Part shown: positions 21,301 to 30,430 of the stretch, in pieces
Position numbering within the stretch: position 1 is the first letter of the stretch
Layout of the letters: every line of letters begins with the position of its first letter
Assembly: GCA_009763385.1 (NCBI GenBank)
Contig: CM019826.1
Coordinates: forward strand, 80,249,135-80,313,134
Length of the DNA stretch: 64,000 bases
Source: Coix lacryma-jobi var. lacryma-jobi
Lineage: Eukaryota > Streptophyta > Magnoliopsida > Poales > Poaceae
Reading direction: 5' to 3'
The notes under the pieces: model-generated
Told to the model about the DNA's origin: nothing
Databases searched by the model: none
What the model saw: the letters and a program-made list of their open reading frames with translations, nothing else
Program-made: the position numbers and the translations under genes

Positions 21301-22977
21301 GTTACAAGCTTGCATAGGCACAACATCACATTCAACAATATCTTTGTAGGATCCGATGGAAAAATTGATTCTCACAAGTCTAGTTACCTTTGCCTTACCA
21401 CTGTTGTTCAGCCATTGGATGTAGTAGGGATGCGGGTGTGGTTTGGTGTTGAGGGCAAGTTTCTGCACCATATCGCTGCTTGCCAAGTTGTTGCAGCTAC
21501 CTCCATCAATGATCATGCGGCAGGAACGCTCTTTGATGACACACTTTGTTTGGAATAAAATATGTCGCTGATTTTGCTCCGCCTTCTCCATTTGTGCACT
21601 AAGCACTCGCTGCACGATCAAGCTTTCATAGTGGTCCGCTTCACCTGCATTAATATGTTCTTCTATTTGTTCTTCATTACCTGCATGGTCAGTCGCAAGC
21701 AGTGCAAGCGTGTCTTCATCAAAATCACTAGCAGATGAGCACTCACCATCATCTTTGACAATCATAACTCGCTTGTTTGGACAATCACGCATCATGTGTC
21801 CATATCCCTTGCACCGGTGACATTGTATGTTGCTTGTTCTACCCGTCGATGCCACGGATGAAGTACTCACAGCAGGCTTTTGCATCGTCTTTGCAACTGA
21901 ATTTGTGGGAGCAGCTCGAGTCTTGTCACTAGATGATGGAGTAGACATACGTGTAGATGGAGTTGTAGTCATGCGTTGCTGCCATGAATTAGCCTTCCCT
22001 GCAGAAATATTAGTCCTTGCGCTAGCACGTCGTCCCTGCACTTCCCTTTCAGCTTTACAAGCAAGATGAAACAAACGGGTTACACTATTGTATTCCTTGT
22101 AAGCGAGGATGTCCTGAATTTCCCGATTTAACCCACCCAAAAATCTAGCCATAGCCGGTTCCTCATCCTCCTCTAGGTTACAACGCAACATACCCGTTTG
22201 TAATTCCTGATAATATTCTTCTACACTTTTAGCACCTTGTCTCAATTGCTGCAACTTATTTATCATATCACGGGCATAGTAAGATGGAACAAATCTAGCT
22301 CTCATGGCTCGTTTCAGCGCATCCCAAGTTCTAGGTAAGTTATTAGGATTTTTCTTGCCATATTCTATCCACCAAACAGAAGCAAAATCTGTAAACTCAC
22401 TAGTAGCAGCCCTAACACGTGTAGTCTCAGGAAATTCATGACATGCAAACTTTTGATCAACAGCAATCTCCCAAGTAATGTAGGCATCAGGGTCATATTT
22501 ACCATCAAAAGGAGGTATCTTAAATTTAATCTTACTGAAAGCATCATCATTATTGTGTACCTCGCGTCGGCGGTTGCCACCCATACCTCTACGGTTGTGA
22601 CGTAGGCGTCGTCGATCACGAGCGTCTTGATCATCATGCTCAGTATCAGCAGTGTAGTCATCTTCATGACTACCGTGCTCTCGATCTCCCTCCTTTTCTT
22701 CTTTATGCTTCTCTTTATCTTCGGTGTGGAAGTCATCAAATCGCCTTAGGAGAGCAGCAAGGCTTTTGTCCACACTAGCAACGGATTCCTCCAAACTTGT
22801 AAGCTTGTTGTTTGTGGCCATCTGCGTAGCCTCCAACTGCCCCAGCTTTTCATTTGTCACCTGCAAGTCATTATCAAGTCCCTCTGTGTGCAGCTTCACT
22901 TTCCTTTCAAAATGCTGTATGATGCCCTTAGTGCGAGGTGTATGTAGTGTTTCGTTGTCATCATCTCCCCCTGTCAT
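18073..22977 (-). CDS. CRM Gag-Pol polyprotein with LTR-encoded CR tail
   Basis: Single frame of 1634 residues with no internal stop. Gag has a CCHC knuckle (CHRCKGYGHMMRDC) near residues 384-397. Protease carries IIDGGSCNNL (about 490). RT has YFDD near 863. RNase H has CDASG (about 1000) and SDHESL (about 1075). The integrase zinc region (HGGGLMGHFG...CTTCQ) spans about 1196-1239, with core residues in SMDF (1265), SDRDAKF (1324) and QTEVV (1362). The tail after residue 1555 lies in the LTR and contains GPLTRARARQLNHQV, the CR motif that in this family takes the place of a classical chromodomain and is linked to insertion in CENH3 chromatin. The polypurine tract itself is translated (QERED). 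The start ATG at 22977 precedes an acidic, coiled-coil-like N terminus. Confidence 0.95.
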   Translation of the reverse strand: MTGGDDDNETLHTPRTKGIIQHFERKVKLHTEGLDNDLQVTNEKLGQLEATQMATNNKLTSLEESVASVDKSLAALLRRFDDFHTEDKEKHKEEKEGDREHGSHEDDYTADTEHDDQDARDRRRLRHNRRGMGGNRRREVHNNDDAFSKIKFKIPPFDGKYDPDAYITWEIAVDQKFACHEFPETTRVRAATSEFTDFASVWWIEYGKKNPNNLPRTWDALKRAMRARFVPSYYARDMINKLQQLRQGAKSVEEYYQELQTGMLRCNLEEDEEPAMARFLGGLNREIQDILAYKEYNSVTRLFHLACKAEREVQGRRASARTNISAGKANSWQQRMTTTPSTRMSTPSSSDKTRAAPTNSVAKTMQKPAVSTSSVASTGRTSNIQCHRCKGYGHMMRDCPNKRVMIVKDDGECSSASDFDEDTLALLATDHAGNEEQIEEHINAGEADHYESLIVQRVLSAQMEKAEQNQRHILFQTKCVIKERSCRMIIDGGSCNNLASSDMVQKLALNTKPHPHPYYIQWLNNSGKAKVTRLVRINFSIGSYKDIVECDVVPMQACNILLGRPWQFDRDSMHHGRSNQYSFLYHDRKIVLHPMSPETIMQTDVARATKAKSESNKNDKSVIGNKDEIKLKGRCMIATKSDINEFNASTSVAYALICKDALISIEDMQCSLPPAVANVLQEYSDVFPSAVPAGLPPLRGIEHQIDLIPGASLPNRAPYRTNPEETKEIQRQVQELLDKGYVRESLSPCAVPVILVPKKDGTWRMCVDCRAINNITIRYRHPIPRLDDMLDELSGAVVFSKVDLRSGYHQIRMKLGDEWKTAFKTKFGLYEWLVMPFGLTNAPSTFMRLMNEVLRAFIGKFVVVYFDDILIYSKLLDEHLDHLRAVFNALREARLFGNLEKCTFCTDRVSFLGYVVTPQGIEVDQAKVEAIQGWPVPKTITQVRSFLGLAGFYRRFVKDFSTIAAPLNELTKKGVPFEWGKTQENSFDMLKDKLTHAPLLQLPDFNKTFELECDASGIGLGGVLLQEGKPIAYFSEKLSGPVLNYSTYDKELYALVRTLETWQHYLWPKEFVIHSDHESLKHIRSQGKLNRRHAKWVEFIESFPYIIKHKKGKENIIADALSRRYTLLNQLDYKIFGLETIKDQYVHDADFRDVLLHCKDGKGWNKFIVSDGFVFRANKLCIPASSVRLLLLQEAHGGGLMGHFGAKKTEDILAGHFFWPRMKRDVERFVARCTTCQKAKSRLNPHGLYLPLPVPNAPWEDISMDFVLGLPRTRRGRDSVFVVVDRFSKMAHFIPCHKTDDATNIADLFFREIVRLHGVPNTIVSDRDAKFLSHFWKTLWFKLGTKLLFSTTCHPQTDGQTEVVNRTLSTMLRAVLKKNIKMWEECLPHIEFAYNRSLHSTTKMCPFEIVYGFLPRAPIDLMPLPSSEKMNFDAKQRAELMLKLHEATKENIERMNAKYKCAGDKGRKQLILEPGDLVWLHLRKDRFPELRKSKLMPRADGPFKVLQRINENAYKLDLPADFGVSPTFNIADLKPYLGEEDELESRTTQMQEREDDEDINTSNTSSPTQPIAGPLTRARARQLNHQVSSMISSCPSCLDNGNACTLLLIRNRGEDRKGEGLAVAGFGLQQSANL
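18314..18329 (-). other. Polypurine tract of CRM, inside the reading frame
   Basis: On the minus strand the run CAAGAAAGGGAGGA abuts the 3' LTR start. It is translated as QERED in the polyprotein, as is usual where the CRM frame runs into the LTR. Confidence 0.85.
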
Positions 22978-24120
22978 GGTTCAAAAACAAAGACAACAAG
23001 AAAGGCAAGTGAAGAAATAAAAGCCCTACAACTACTAGGATGTAGCTACAGCAAGTCTCTCACACTCAACTTGTTACACAAGTTCTTACCAATTCTTACC
23101 TTGCTTGACAGGAGGGGTCGTCTACCAACAAGTCTTCAGCAATGGATGAAGTGTATCGGTGCTGCGGCACAAGACCTGTCAAGCTGTAGAGTATGTGGAG
23201 CTATAGGTGGGCTGAAACAAGGAACGAACTAGCACCACGTTAGTTATAAAGGCGAGCTGAATAAACGTTCGACGACGGTACTGTGCTGGTCCTAGGCTAG
23301 ACCGTGCTAGAGACGCAAGCCTGGACACAAAGGAAAACCACAGCACACCCCTGAAAACAAGGTGGAACAAACCTAAAATCAATATGAAAAACAGCCCATT
23401 TTCTTTTGAATCTTTTCTCTTTTTTTTTTCTTTTTTTTTCTTTTTTTTCTTTTTTTTTCTTTTTTTTTTGGGCAACCTCAAAAACTGATTATATGAACAA
23501 AAGAATACAAAGGAGCAATTCGGTACACACACTTTTTCCGAAAGTACAGGGGTATTCCGGTAAGAAGAAGATACTCTCTCTCTCTCTCTCTCTAGAGTAA
23601 GGCCGAACAAGTATGGAGTTATCTTTCTTTTGGAATCACAGAAGGACTCACGTAGACGGAGTTCAGGATATATTAACAAGCGGACTCCAAGTTCTACTCG
23701 GTTTCCACTCAGAACCAACCACAAACGGATTCCACCTATTGCCGAGTTCTACTCGGTTTCCTTTTTTTTATCACGTTGGTGGAACTCAGATTGGAACTCA
23801 ACTCGATCCGGACCAAGACCACAGACAGTTCAATTCCGACTTCACAACAGATTCGACAGAGAGAAGATATGGTAATACTCGGCTGTGTATAGATGGTGAC
23901 AAGAACTCGAAACTCTAAAGGACTAGACACTAAGACCAGCAACTCGACACAAACCGAAGCAACGCAAATTCAACAAGCCCTAACTAAACGGTACTAGCCA
24001 AGGCACAAAGGTTTAATAGGATTATGGAAAAACTAATCTACTATATTTTTTTTGGCTTTTCTGGACTATAGGAAATTAATTAAAAACAGCAATGGATTAG
24101 AAGTCTCTCACCGAAGAACC
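22978..24120 (-). other. CRM 5' untranslated leader with simple repeats
   Basis: The 1.14-kb leader between primer site and polyprotein start has no coding signal. On the plus strand it contains a C-interrupted T run (about 23410-23469), a perfect CT run (about 23575-23593) and a duplicated GAGTTCTACTCGGTTTCC-like segment (about 23690-23710 and 23743-23762). Confidence 0.75.
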
Positions 24121-24135
24121 TTGCTCTGATTACCA
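24121..24135 (-). other. Primer binding site of CRM (tRNA-Met-like, one extra base)
   Basis: Two bases inside the 5' LTR, the minus strand reads TGGTAATCAGAGC. This is the initiator tRNA-Met complement TGGTATCAGAGC with one inserted A. Position fits; the extra base may lower priming or reflect a variant. Confidence 0.7.
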
Positions 24136-24137
24136 AC

Positions 24138-25054
24138 TGATGCGAACCCGCTAGGGTTTTTGCCCGATCTTTCGATGAGAAACGGGGATAACTCGATTGG
24201 TGGATGGAGATGACGTTCACGGCCCGACTACAGCCCTCAAGACCGCGCCTTAGCAACCGATACACCACGTCCAATAGCCGTCACGATCTTGTGGAGCGCG
24301 ACAACCAGCCCCTAGGGCTCCCGTCCTGCAAGCAATCGAAGAACTAGCAAGAACGAGGAAACAAGCACTGAATTTGCAAGATGAAATTGAAGGTTTCAAA
24401 CTGAATCTTAATCTACAATGGGGTTCCGAAGACAAGGAGACGGGCGGCTGATCCTGCACGCGCGCCTACAAGCAAGTAGCTAAGGCTAAACTTGATCTAA
24501 ACAAAACCCAAACCGACCATGGCGGCTATAGAGGGATATAAGTAGATGGATTGACGACCAAAAGAGTGTTGGGGTCGTCCTCCAACCCTAGGACGCGTCC
24601 CTAATGGACCCAACTTGATACATGGGCCATAAGCCCAAAATGAGGTGACGCAGCACCCTGGACAGCAAGACCTGTCGACGGTAATTGGATCATTGCCGCT
24701 GCTGCCGAACAGATATTGACGTGGGACTTGATTCATATGAAAGTAAACTTGATAAGCTTTCCAACAAGTCCTGAAGCGCCTGAATCCGAATCCGTATGCA
24801 ACCGTGGTGGCGGTCACAAGTTGGCGCTTTGCTGCAGTCCGAATCCGGCTACCGCGAGTCCTTCTCCCTTTCGGTCTTCTCCTCGGTTCCTAATCAAAAG
24901 AAGAGTGCACGCGTTTCCATTGTCTAAACAAGATGGACAAGAGCTTATCATGGAACTCACTTGATGATTAAGTTGACGAGCACGAGCACGAGTAAGAGGG
25001 CCAGCTATAGGTTGTGTCGGAGAGGATGTATTGCTGGTGTTAATGTCCTCATCA
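24138..25054 (-). repeat. 5' LTR of the CRM element
   Basis: 917 bp, with the same sequence as 17397-18313 in all parts compared. It carries the putative promoter on the minus strand and is directly followed by a partial third LTR copy at 25055. Confidence 0.95.
24536..24542 (-). promoter_or_regulatory. TATA-like element in the CRM 5' LTR
   Basis: The minus strand reads ACTTATATCCCTC, about 510 bp from the LTR start, a plausible core promoter. It is the only clear TATA-like site noticed in the central LTR. Confidence 0.35.
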
Positions 25055-25321
25055 GAATCCGTATGCAACCGTGGTGGCGGTCACAAGTTGGCGCTTTGCT
25101 GCAGTCCGAATCCAGCTACCGCGAGTCCTTCTCCCTTTCGGTCTTCTCCTCGGTTCCTAATCAAAACAAGAGTGCACGCGTTTCCATTGTCTAAACAAGA
25201 TGGACAAGAGCTTATCATGGAACTCACTTGATGATTAAGTTGACGAGCACGAGCACGAGTAAGAGGGCCAGCTATAGGTTGTGTCGGAGAGGATGTATCG
25301 CTGGTGTTAATGTCCTCATCA
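25055..25321 (-). repeat. Partial third CRM LTR (267 bp, U3 end)
   Basis: Repeats 24788-25054 with about three substitutions and ends at the same CATCA terminus. It abuts the intact 5' LTR on the left and Tat-lineage RT coding sequence on the right. Because it differs from the two full LTRs, which agree with each other, it derives from an older or separate CRM copy. Confidence 0.92.
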
Positions 25322-26344
25322 GGAATCGTCACCTTCGGCTGGTCGCGGGGGCACGAGAATTGGTGCAGAAGTCAGCAGCCCCTTCAACTTGGTTAAGGCC
25401 TCCTCGGCTTCGGCGGTCCACGCAAAGTGTTCCGTCTTTTTTAGCAGGCGGTAGAGGGGTAGCGCTTTTTCCCCTAGCCTCGAGATGAATCTGCTGAGAG
25501 CGGCTAGGCAGCCTGTTACTTTCTGCACACCCTTGAGGTCACGAATCGGGCCCATCCTTGTGACTGCTGAGATTTTTTCAGGGTTTGCCTCGATCCCCCG
25601 TTGTGAGACGATGTAGCCAAGCAGCATGCCTCGAGGCACACCAAAGACACACTTCTCGGGGTTGAGCTTCACATTCTTGGCCCGGAGGCACTCGAACGTG
25701 GTCTCGAGGTTGCTGATGAGGTTCCCTACTTTTTTAGTTTTAACCACGATGTCATCGACGTAGGCCTCGACGGTCTTGCCTATGTGCTCGCCAAAGATGT
25801 GCTGCATACATTGCTGGTACGTTGCCTCGGCGTTTCGAAGGCCGAAGGGCATCGTAACATAGCAGTACATACCAAATGGCGTGATAAAAGAGGTCGCGAG
25901 CTCATCGGATTTTCTCATTCTAATTTGGTGGTAGCCGGAATACGCATCAAGGAACGAAAGCACTTCGCACCCAGCAGTGGAATCGACGATCTGGTCAATT
26001 CTAGGTAAAGGAAATGGAACTTTTGGACATGCTTTATTCAGACCAGTGTAATCTACACACATCCGCATTTTTCCATTCTTTTTCCTAACTAGTACTGGGT
26101 TAGCTAGCCACTCTGGGTAAAATACCTCCTTGATGAATCCGGCCGCCAAAAGCTTGTGCACCTCCTCGCCGATGATCCTGCGCTTTTCCTCGTCGAAGCG
26201 GCGCAGGCGTTGCTTCACCGGTCTGGACCCGGCCTGGATCTCCAAGGCGTGCTCGGCGACTTCCCTCGGTATGCCCGGCATGTCCGAGGGGTTCCACGCA
26301 AACATGTCGATGTTCGCGCGGAGAAAGTCGACGAGCACTGCTTC
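25322..26344 (-). pseudogene. Tat-lineage reverse transcriptase, truncated
   Basis: The frame runs from the stop at 26345-26347 to the break at 25322. It shows PEWLANPVLVRKKNGKMRMC, FLDAYSGYHQI, MPFGLRNAEATYQ and the catalytic YVDD (VEAYVDDIVV, near 25735-25765). The thumb region follows, and the sequence is cut just as RNase H should begin. No frameshift lies within it. Upstream it is separated from protease by one in-frame stop (TAG on the minus strand). Confidence 0.9.
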
Positions 26345-27268
26345 CTATTTGGGCTCGAGGCTGGTACTGATGGTCAGCGTCTTGCCATTGGCCGAGGTCG
26401 GGTCGACGGGTATTTGCTTGGTGTGCTCGGCCGGCTCGAAGGTGCCGGCGTGACGCTTTGCTTCTGGGGCCCCCTCGGTGGCCAGAGCTGCCAAGGCCTC
26501 GAGCGAGTCGAGGTGGACGTTGGCCTCCCCCCGCTCGACGCACTCCACGTCGCAGTGGTATGCGTGCTCGTAGGAGGTGTCAACGGTGATGACCCCTTTT
26601 GGCCCCGGCATCTTGAGCTTCAAGTATGTGTAGTTAGGAATCGCCATGAACTTGGCGTAGCCTGGCCGGCCGATGATGGCGTGGTAGGTCCCTTGGAAGC
26701 CGACCACCTCGAAGGTGAGCGTTTCCTGTCGGAAGTTTGCCGGCGTGCCGAAGCAGACCGGCAGGTCGATGCGCCCGAGGGGGTGGGCCTTCTTTCCTGG
26801 TACTACTCCGTGGAACCCCCCGACGCTGGGTCGGAGCTGTCCCTCTGAAATCCCCAGGAGGTCGAGGGTCTCGAGGTATATGATGTTGAGGCTCGAGCCC
26901 CCATCCATCAACACCTTGGAGAACCGAACGTCGACTATGACGGGGTCGACGACGAGGGGGTAAGCCCCCGGGTTTATGACCCGGTCCGGATGGTCGTCAC
27001 GGTCGAACGTGATTGGCGCATCGGACCAGTCAAGATACCGGGGGGCGTCGTGGCCAAGCGAAAAGATTTCCCGGCGCTCCTTCTTTCTTTCTCGAGCTGA
27101 GAGCCCGACGGTCGGCCCCCCGTAGATCATGTAGCAGTCGCGCACCGGGGGGAAGTCGCCATCTGTGTTTCTGCCGCCGCGTCGATCGGTATCCTTTCCC
27201 TTAGGCGCGTCTTCCTTCTTATCGCCGAGCTTGGAGTAGTAGCCCTTCAACAGTCGGCAGTCTTTCAA
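26345..27268 (-). pseudogene. Tat-lineage protease region
   Basis: Contains KDCRLLKGYYSKLGDKK at the Gag end and an aspartic protease site LMDGGSSLNIIY, then a conserved NFRQETLTFEVVGF and GRPGYAKFMAIPNYTYLKLK segment. The frame ends in TAG at 26345-26347, after which RT continues in the same frame, so the stop is a point mutation in a once continuous polyprotein. The join to Gag at about 27268-27290 is abnormal (see the gag entry). Confidence 0.88.
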
Positions 27269-29170
27269 CTTGTGGTTTACGGGGCTCGTCCGCCGCCTGC
27301 CTGCAACGCCGTAGGTGCCAGGGGTTGCCTGGACGCACGCAGGTCCCCTTGAAATTCCCGTCGAAGACCCTGACTAGGTCGGCCCAGTCATGGATCCGAT
27401 CCGGCGGGAGCCCCTCGAGCCACCGTCGGGCGGTGTCCGAGAGGTAAAGTGGGAGCTGACGGATGATCACGCGGTCGTCGTTCTTCGCTCCGCCCAGTTG
27501 GCAGCCAAGGCGGAAGTCCGAGAGCCAGAGCTTGGGCTCGACCTCCCCGTCATACTTCACGATGTTGGTCGGCGGTCGGAAGCGGTCGGGGAGGGTCGAG
27601 CTGCGGATGGCCCGGCTGAAGACTCGGGGGCCCGGGGGCTCGAGGACCTGCCGGTCCTCGTCGCTGTCGTAGCGCCCCCTCGATGGGCGCTATAGCCACG
27701 CTCTTGGGCCCCCTTGTCCTTGCGCCGTCGGTTGATGTCGTTGCGGGCGTCGTTGGGGTCTCGAGGCGGCCGGTTGTCGACGATCCGTTCGCGGACTGGC
27801 CTAGCTCGAGAGGCGTCCGGCTGGTGGACGGATGCCTCGCGAGCGTCGTGGGGCGTGTCCGCCGGTCTCCCCGAGGCTGCTCCGCGTCGGCGTGACGCCG
27901 AGCTCTCGGCCTGCTGCACCGCGGCTGTCTCGAGGAGGTTTTTCATTTCTCCGAGCATGCGCCTGGCATCGGGGTTGGAGACGGCGGGCAGGTCTCGGAG
28001 CATCATAGCTGCCGCCACCACGTTCTGGCCGGCTCGCGGGAAACAAGCTTCAGGGCGTGCTGGTGCCCCATCCTCGAGGATCCGCCGGTGGACCTCTCGA
28101 GCCCGGCCTTGAGCTCCGGCTCCTCGGGGCTGGGGTGGCTCCTGCATCAGGGTTTGCCGAAGCTGCAGCAGGTGTCGCCGTTCCTCCTCGGCTTTGGTGA
28201 TTGCCTCTTGCACTTGTGCGAGTTGCGCCGCCCGACCATCGTCGTGCTTAGGCGGTACAGCCGGTGCTGGAGGTTCGTCCCTTCCCTGAACGCGTGATCC
28301 GCCTGCTGCGGCCACGTCGCTAGGTCCCTCTAGGTCGAGGGCCGGCCTGTCGTCGTCGCCTTCGTCCTCGGTATCGTATACGACTCCCTCGAGTTGGAAG
28401 CACTCCCTGGTGGGATCCCAGAGGTCGGGGTCGTGGTAGTCGTATTCGTCGGAGTCGGAGCTGTTGACGGCACGCCGCCTTGGCCGATGCTGGGACCGCA
28501 GCTCGCAGTACCATTCTCCGATGGTGGCTCGCCGAGGCGGCTCGAGGGGTCGCAAGAAGTCGCGGTCGACGCACGCGGGGTGGACGATTTCCAGGCTGGC
28601 CATGGCCTGCAGCAGCGCGCCCGAACGCTGCTCCCGGTCCACCACCGTCTGGTCCTGATGGCGCTCGTCGAGGCGGTGGGCGCATACAGCCGCAGAGTTG
28701 TCGAGGCCGACCGGGAACCGCTGGCGTCGAGCGCAGCGCGACCCGTGCGGGAGGAGGCTGAGCGGCGTCGACGGCGCACGGCTCGGAGGCCTCTGGCCTG
28801 GCTCCTGGTCCGTACGCATGATGAATGCGAAGTCGCTAGGCGGGCGTGAGTGCGCCCTGGAGGTCTCCAGCCGCGCGCCGGGCGGGTTTCCCCTTGGGGA
28901 CCCTGCACCGGCTACGGGGGCGTAGGTATTTGCCGCGGGCACCGCCTGCGCCCAGCGACGACGGTGACGATGGCGCCGCTCGCGACATGGCGACGTGTGG
29001 TGGTGCGGGCGACGCGTCACGCCCCCCGCGCGGGGTGGCGTGACACGCACTCCGCTCGGGCCCTCCGTGGAGAGCAGAGTCAGCTCGTTGCCGTTGCCTG
29101 TGACCAGGAACTCGAGGCTCCCGAACCAGACGATGGCACCAGCCGAGAACGGAAGAGGGGATGAAGCCAT
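27219..29170 (-). pseudogene. Tat-lineage Gag, frameshifted and internally deleted
   Basis: Likely starts MASSPLPFSAG at about 29170, shortly after the primer site. An N-terminal variable region with an Arg/Glu-rich middle follows, then a capsid core (KYDGEVEPKLWLSDFRL, YLSDTARRWLEGLPPDRI, FKGTCVRPGNPW) at 27560-27310 in another frame. The shift lies between about 27600 and 27660. After GNPWHLRRCRQ the sequence jumps to the spacer before protease. The C-terminal capsid half and nucleocapsid that normally lie between are absent. This copy cannot make a normal Gag. Confidence 0.82.
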
Positions 29171-29210
29171 CCAGGAATCAACGAGAAATCGGCTCGGACA
29201 CGCGAAGTCC

Positions 29211-29226
29211 CCTACCTGGCGCGCCA
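29211..29226 (-). other. Primer binding site of the Tat-lineage element
   Basis: The minus strand reads TGGCGCGCCAGGTAGG two bases after the LTR end CACCGACA. This primer site is typical of grass Tat-lineage elements. Confidence 0.85.
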
Positions 29227-29508
29227 ACTGTCGGTGTTTCGTACCCGGGGGTATCACACCAACGAGTGATATGATCGCGTGCTTCTCTTCCTGGATGGTG
29301 ATGCAAGAGGACACAAGGATTTATCCTGGTTCGGGCAAAGAAGGCCCTACGTCCAGCGGGGGGGGGGGGATGTTCTTGTATTACTTGCACCTAAGTGCTT
29401 GTACAGGGGAGAATACAAGCTCAGTGAGCGTGGACCGGAGTCCGGACTCGTGCTTGTGCGTGGACTCGTGTGTTGTGTTCCTTTTTGAATGAGGGCCCTA
29501 GCGTCCCC

Positions 29509-29515
29509 TTTTATA
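29509..29515 (-). promoter_or_regulatory. TATA box of the Tat-lineage LTR
   Basis: The minus strand reads CTCTATAAAAGGGGACGC, a strong TATAAAA match about 960 bp from the LTR 5' end, which predicts transcription starting near 29480. Confidence 0.6.
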
Positions 29516-30141
29516 GAGCAAGGGGAGGCCAGGGTTCCATGAAAGTATTACGGGTGTCGGGGCGTATGGTGCCCCATACGGGGAAGGGTAGGAACCCTGT
29601 CTTGTCGGGGCCACTGGAGCCGATGTGATCGTCGCTGTTGAGGCGTCCTTGGGTCGTGGCTCCCATTCTGGGCGCGGACGTGGTGGCGCGACAAGGCGGG
29701 AGCCGTACAGCACTCATCCCGGAATGTACAGTACGCGGTGAGGTCCCTCCGGGTCTTGGGGTACCTGTCCTCCAATAGCACGAAAAGTAGTAAGGGCTCG
29801 AAGGGCGCGGAGCCGGCTTCGAGGTGGTGCCACGGGGGCTCGAGGGGCGCGTAGCCGGCCTCGAGGAGTTACAGTGCTGGGCTCGAGGGGCGCGTAGCCG
29901 GCCTCGAGGAGTTACAGTGCCGGGCTTGGCCGAACAGTGCTGTACTGGTGCCCTTTTGCCCATGCTTGTGGTGAAAATGAGACTTGACCTTTACACCGAG
30001 TTACTGTGGTACACGCCGTGCACTAGTCGACATGACCGGAGTAGGTGAAGGCATTAAATGCGTGGTATGGGCTGGTACGGCTGTCTGAGCAGCTCGAGGT
30101 CCGTGCGTTAAGGCTCGAGGTGTGGGGGCGCGCTTGCCCGA

Positions 30142-30430
30142 GGCCTGGAGGGCTCGAGCGAGACGGAGAGCGATCGTGCTCGCCCAAGGCCTGGCTGGGA
30201 GGGCTCGGGCGAGACGGAGACGGAGCGTTCGCCCGAGGCCTGGCTGGGAGGGCTCGGGCGAGACGGAGACGGAGCGTTCGCCCGAGGCCTGGCTGGGAGG
30301 GCTCGGGCGAGACGGAGACGGTGCGTTCGCCCGAGGTCTGGCTGGGAGGGCTCGGGCGAGACGGAGACGGTGCGTTCGCCCGAGGCCTGGCTGGGAGGGC
30401 TCGGGCGAGACGGAGACAGAGCGTTCGGGT
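30142..30430. repeat. 49-bp GC-rich minisatellite in the Tat LTR
   Basis: CTGGCTGGGA starts at 30191, 30240, 30289, 30338 and 30387, an exact 49-bp period. Each unit carries GGGCTCGGGCGAGACGGAGAC and a GCGTTCGCCCGAGG segment. CTCGGGCGAG and TTCGCCCGAGG can pair within a unit. A degenerate copy precedes the array. Confidence 0.9.

Larger units (their letters stand above)
17397..25054 (-). mobile_element. Complete CRM-type centromeric chromovirus (7658 bp)
   Basis: Two 917-bp LTRs (17397-18313 and 24138-25054) with TGATG...CATCA ends flank a primer site, a 1.1-kb leader and one intact Ty3-order polyprotein. The C terminus carries a CR-type motif encoded partly by the LTR, the hallmark of CRM group A. 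In all stretches I compared, the LTRs show no differences, so insertion or conversion is very recent. Flanking 5-mers (CTTTC on the left, GAATC on the right) do not match, so no normal target duplication frames this copy. Confidence 0.93.

Noticed and set aside
17392..25059. A normal 5-bp target duplication around the complete CRM element
   Set aside because: CTTTC on the left does not match GAATC or GGAAT on the right.
27683..28925. Plus-strand open frames opposite the Tat gag
   Set aside because: GC-rich shadows; the minus strand has the recognisable Gag order and primer site.
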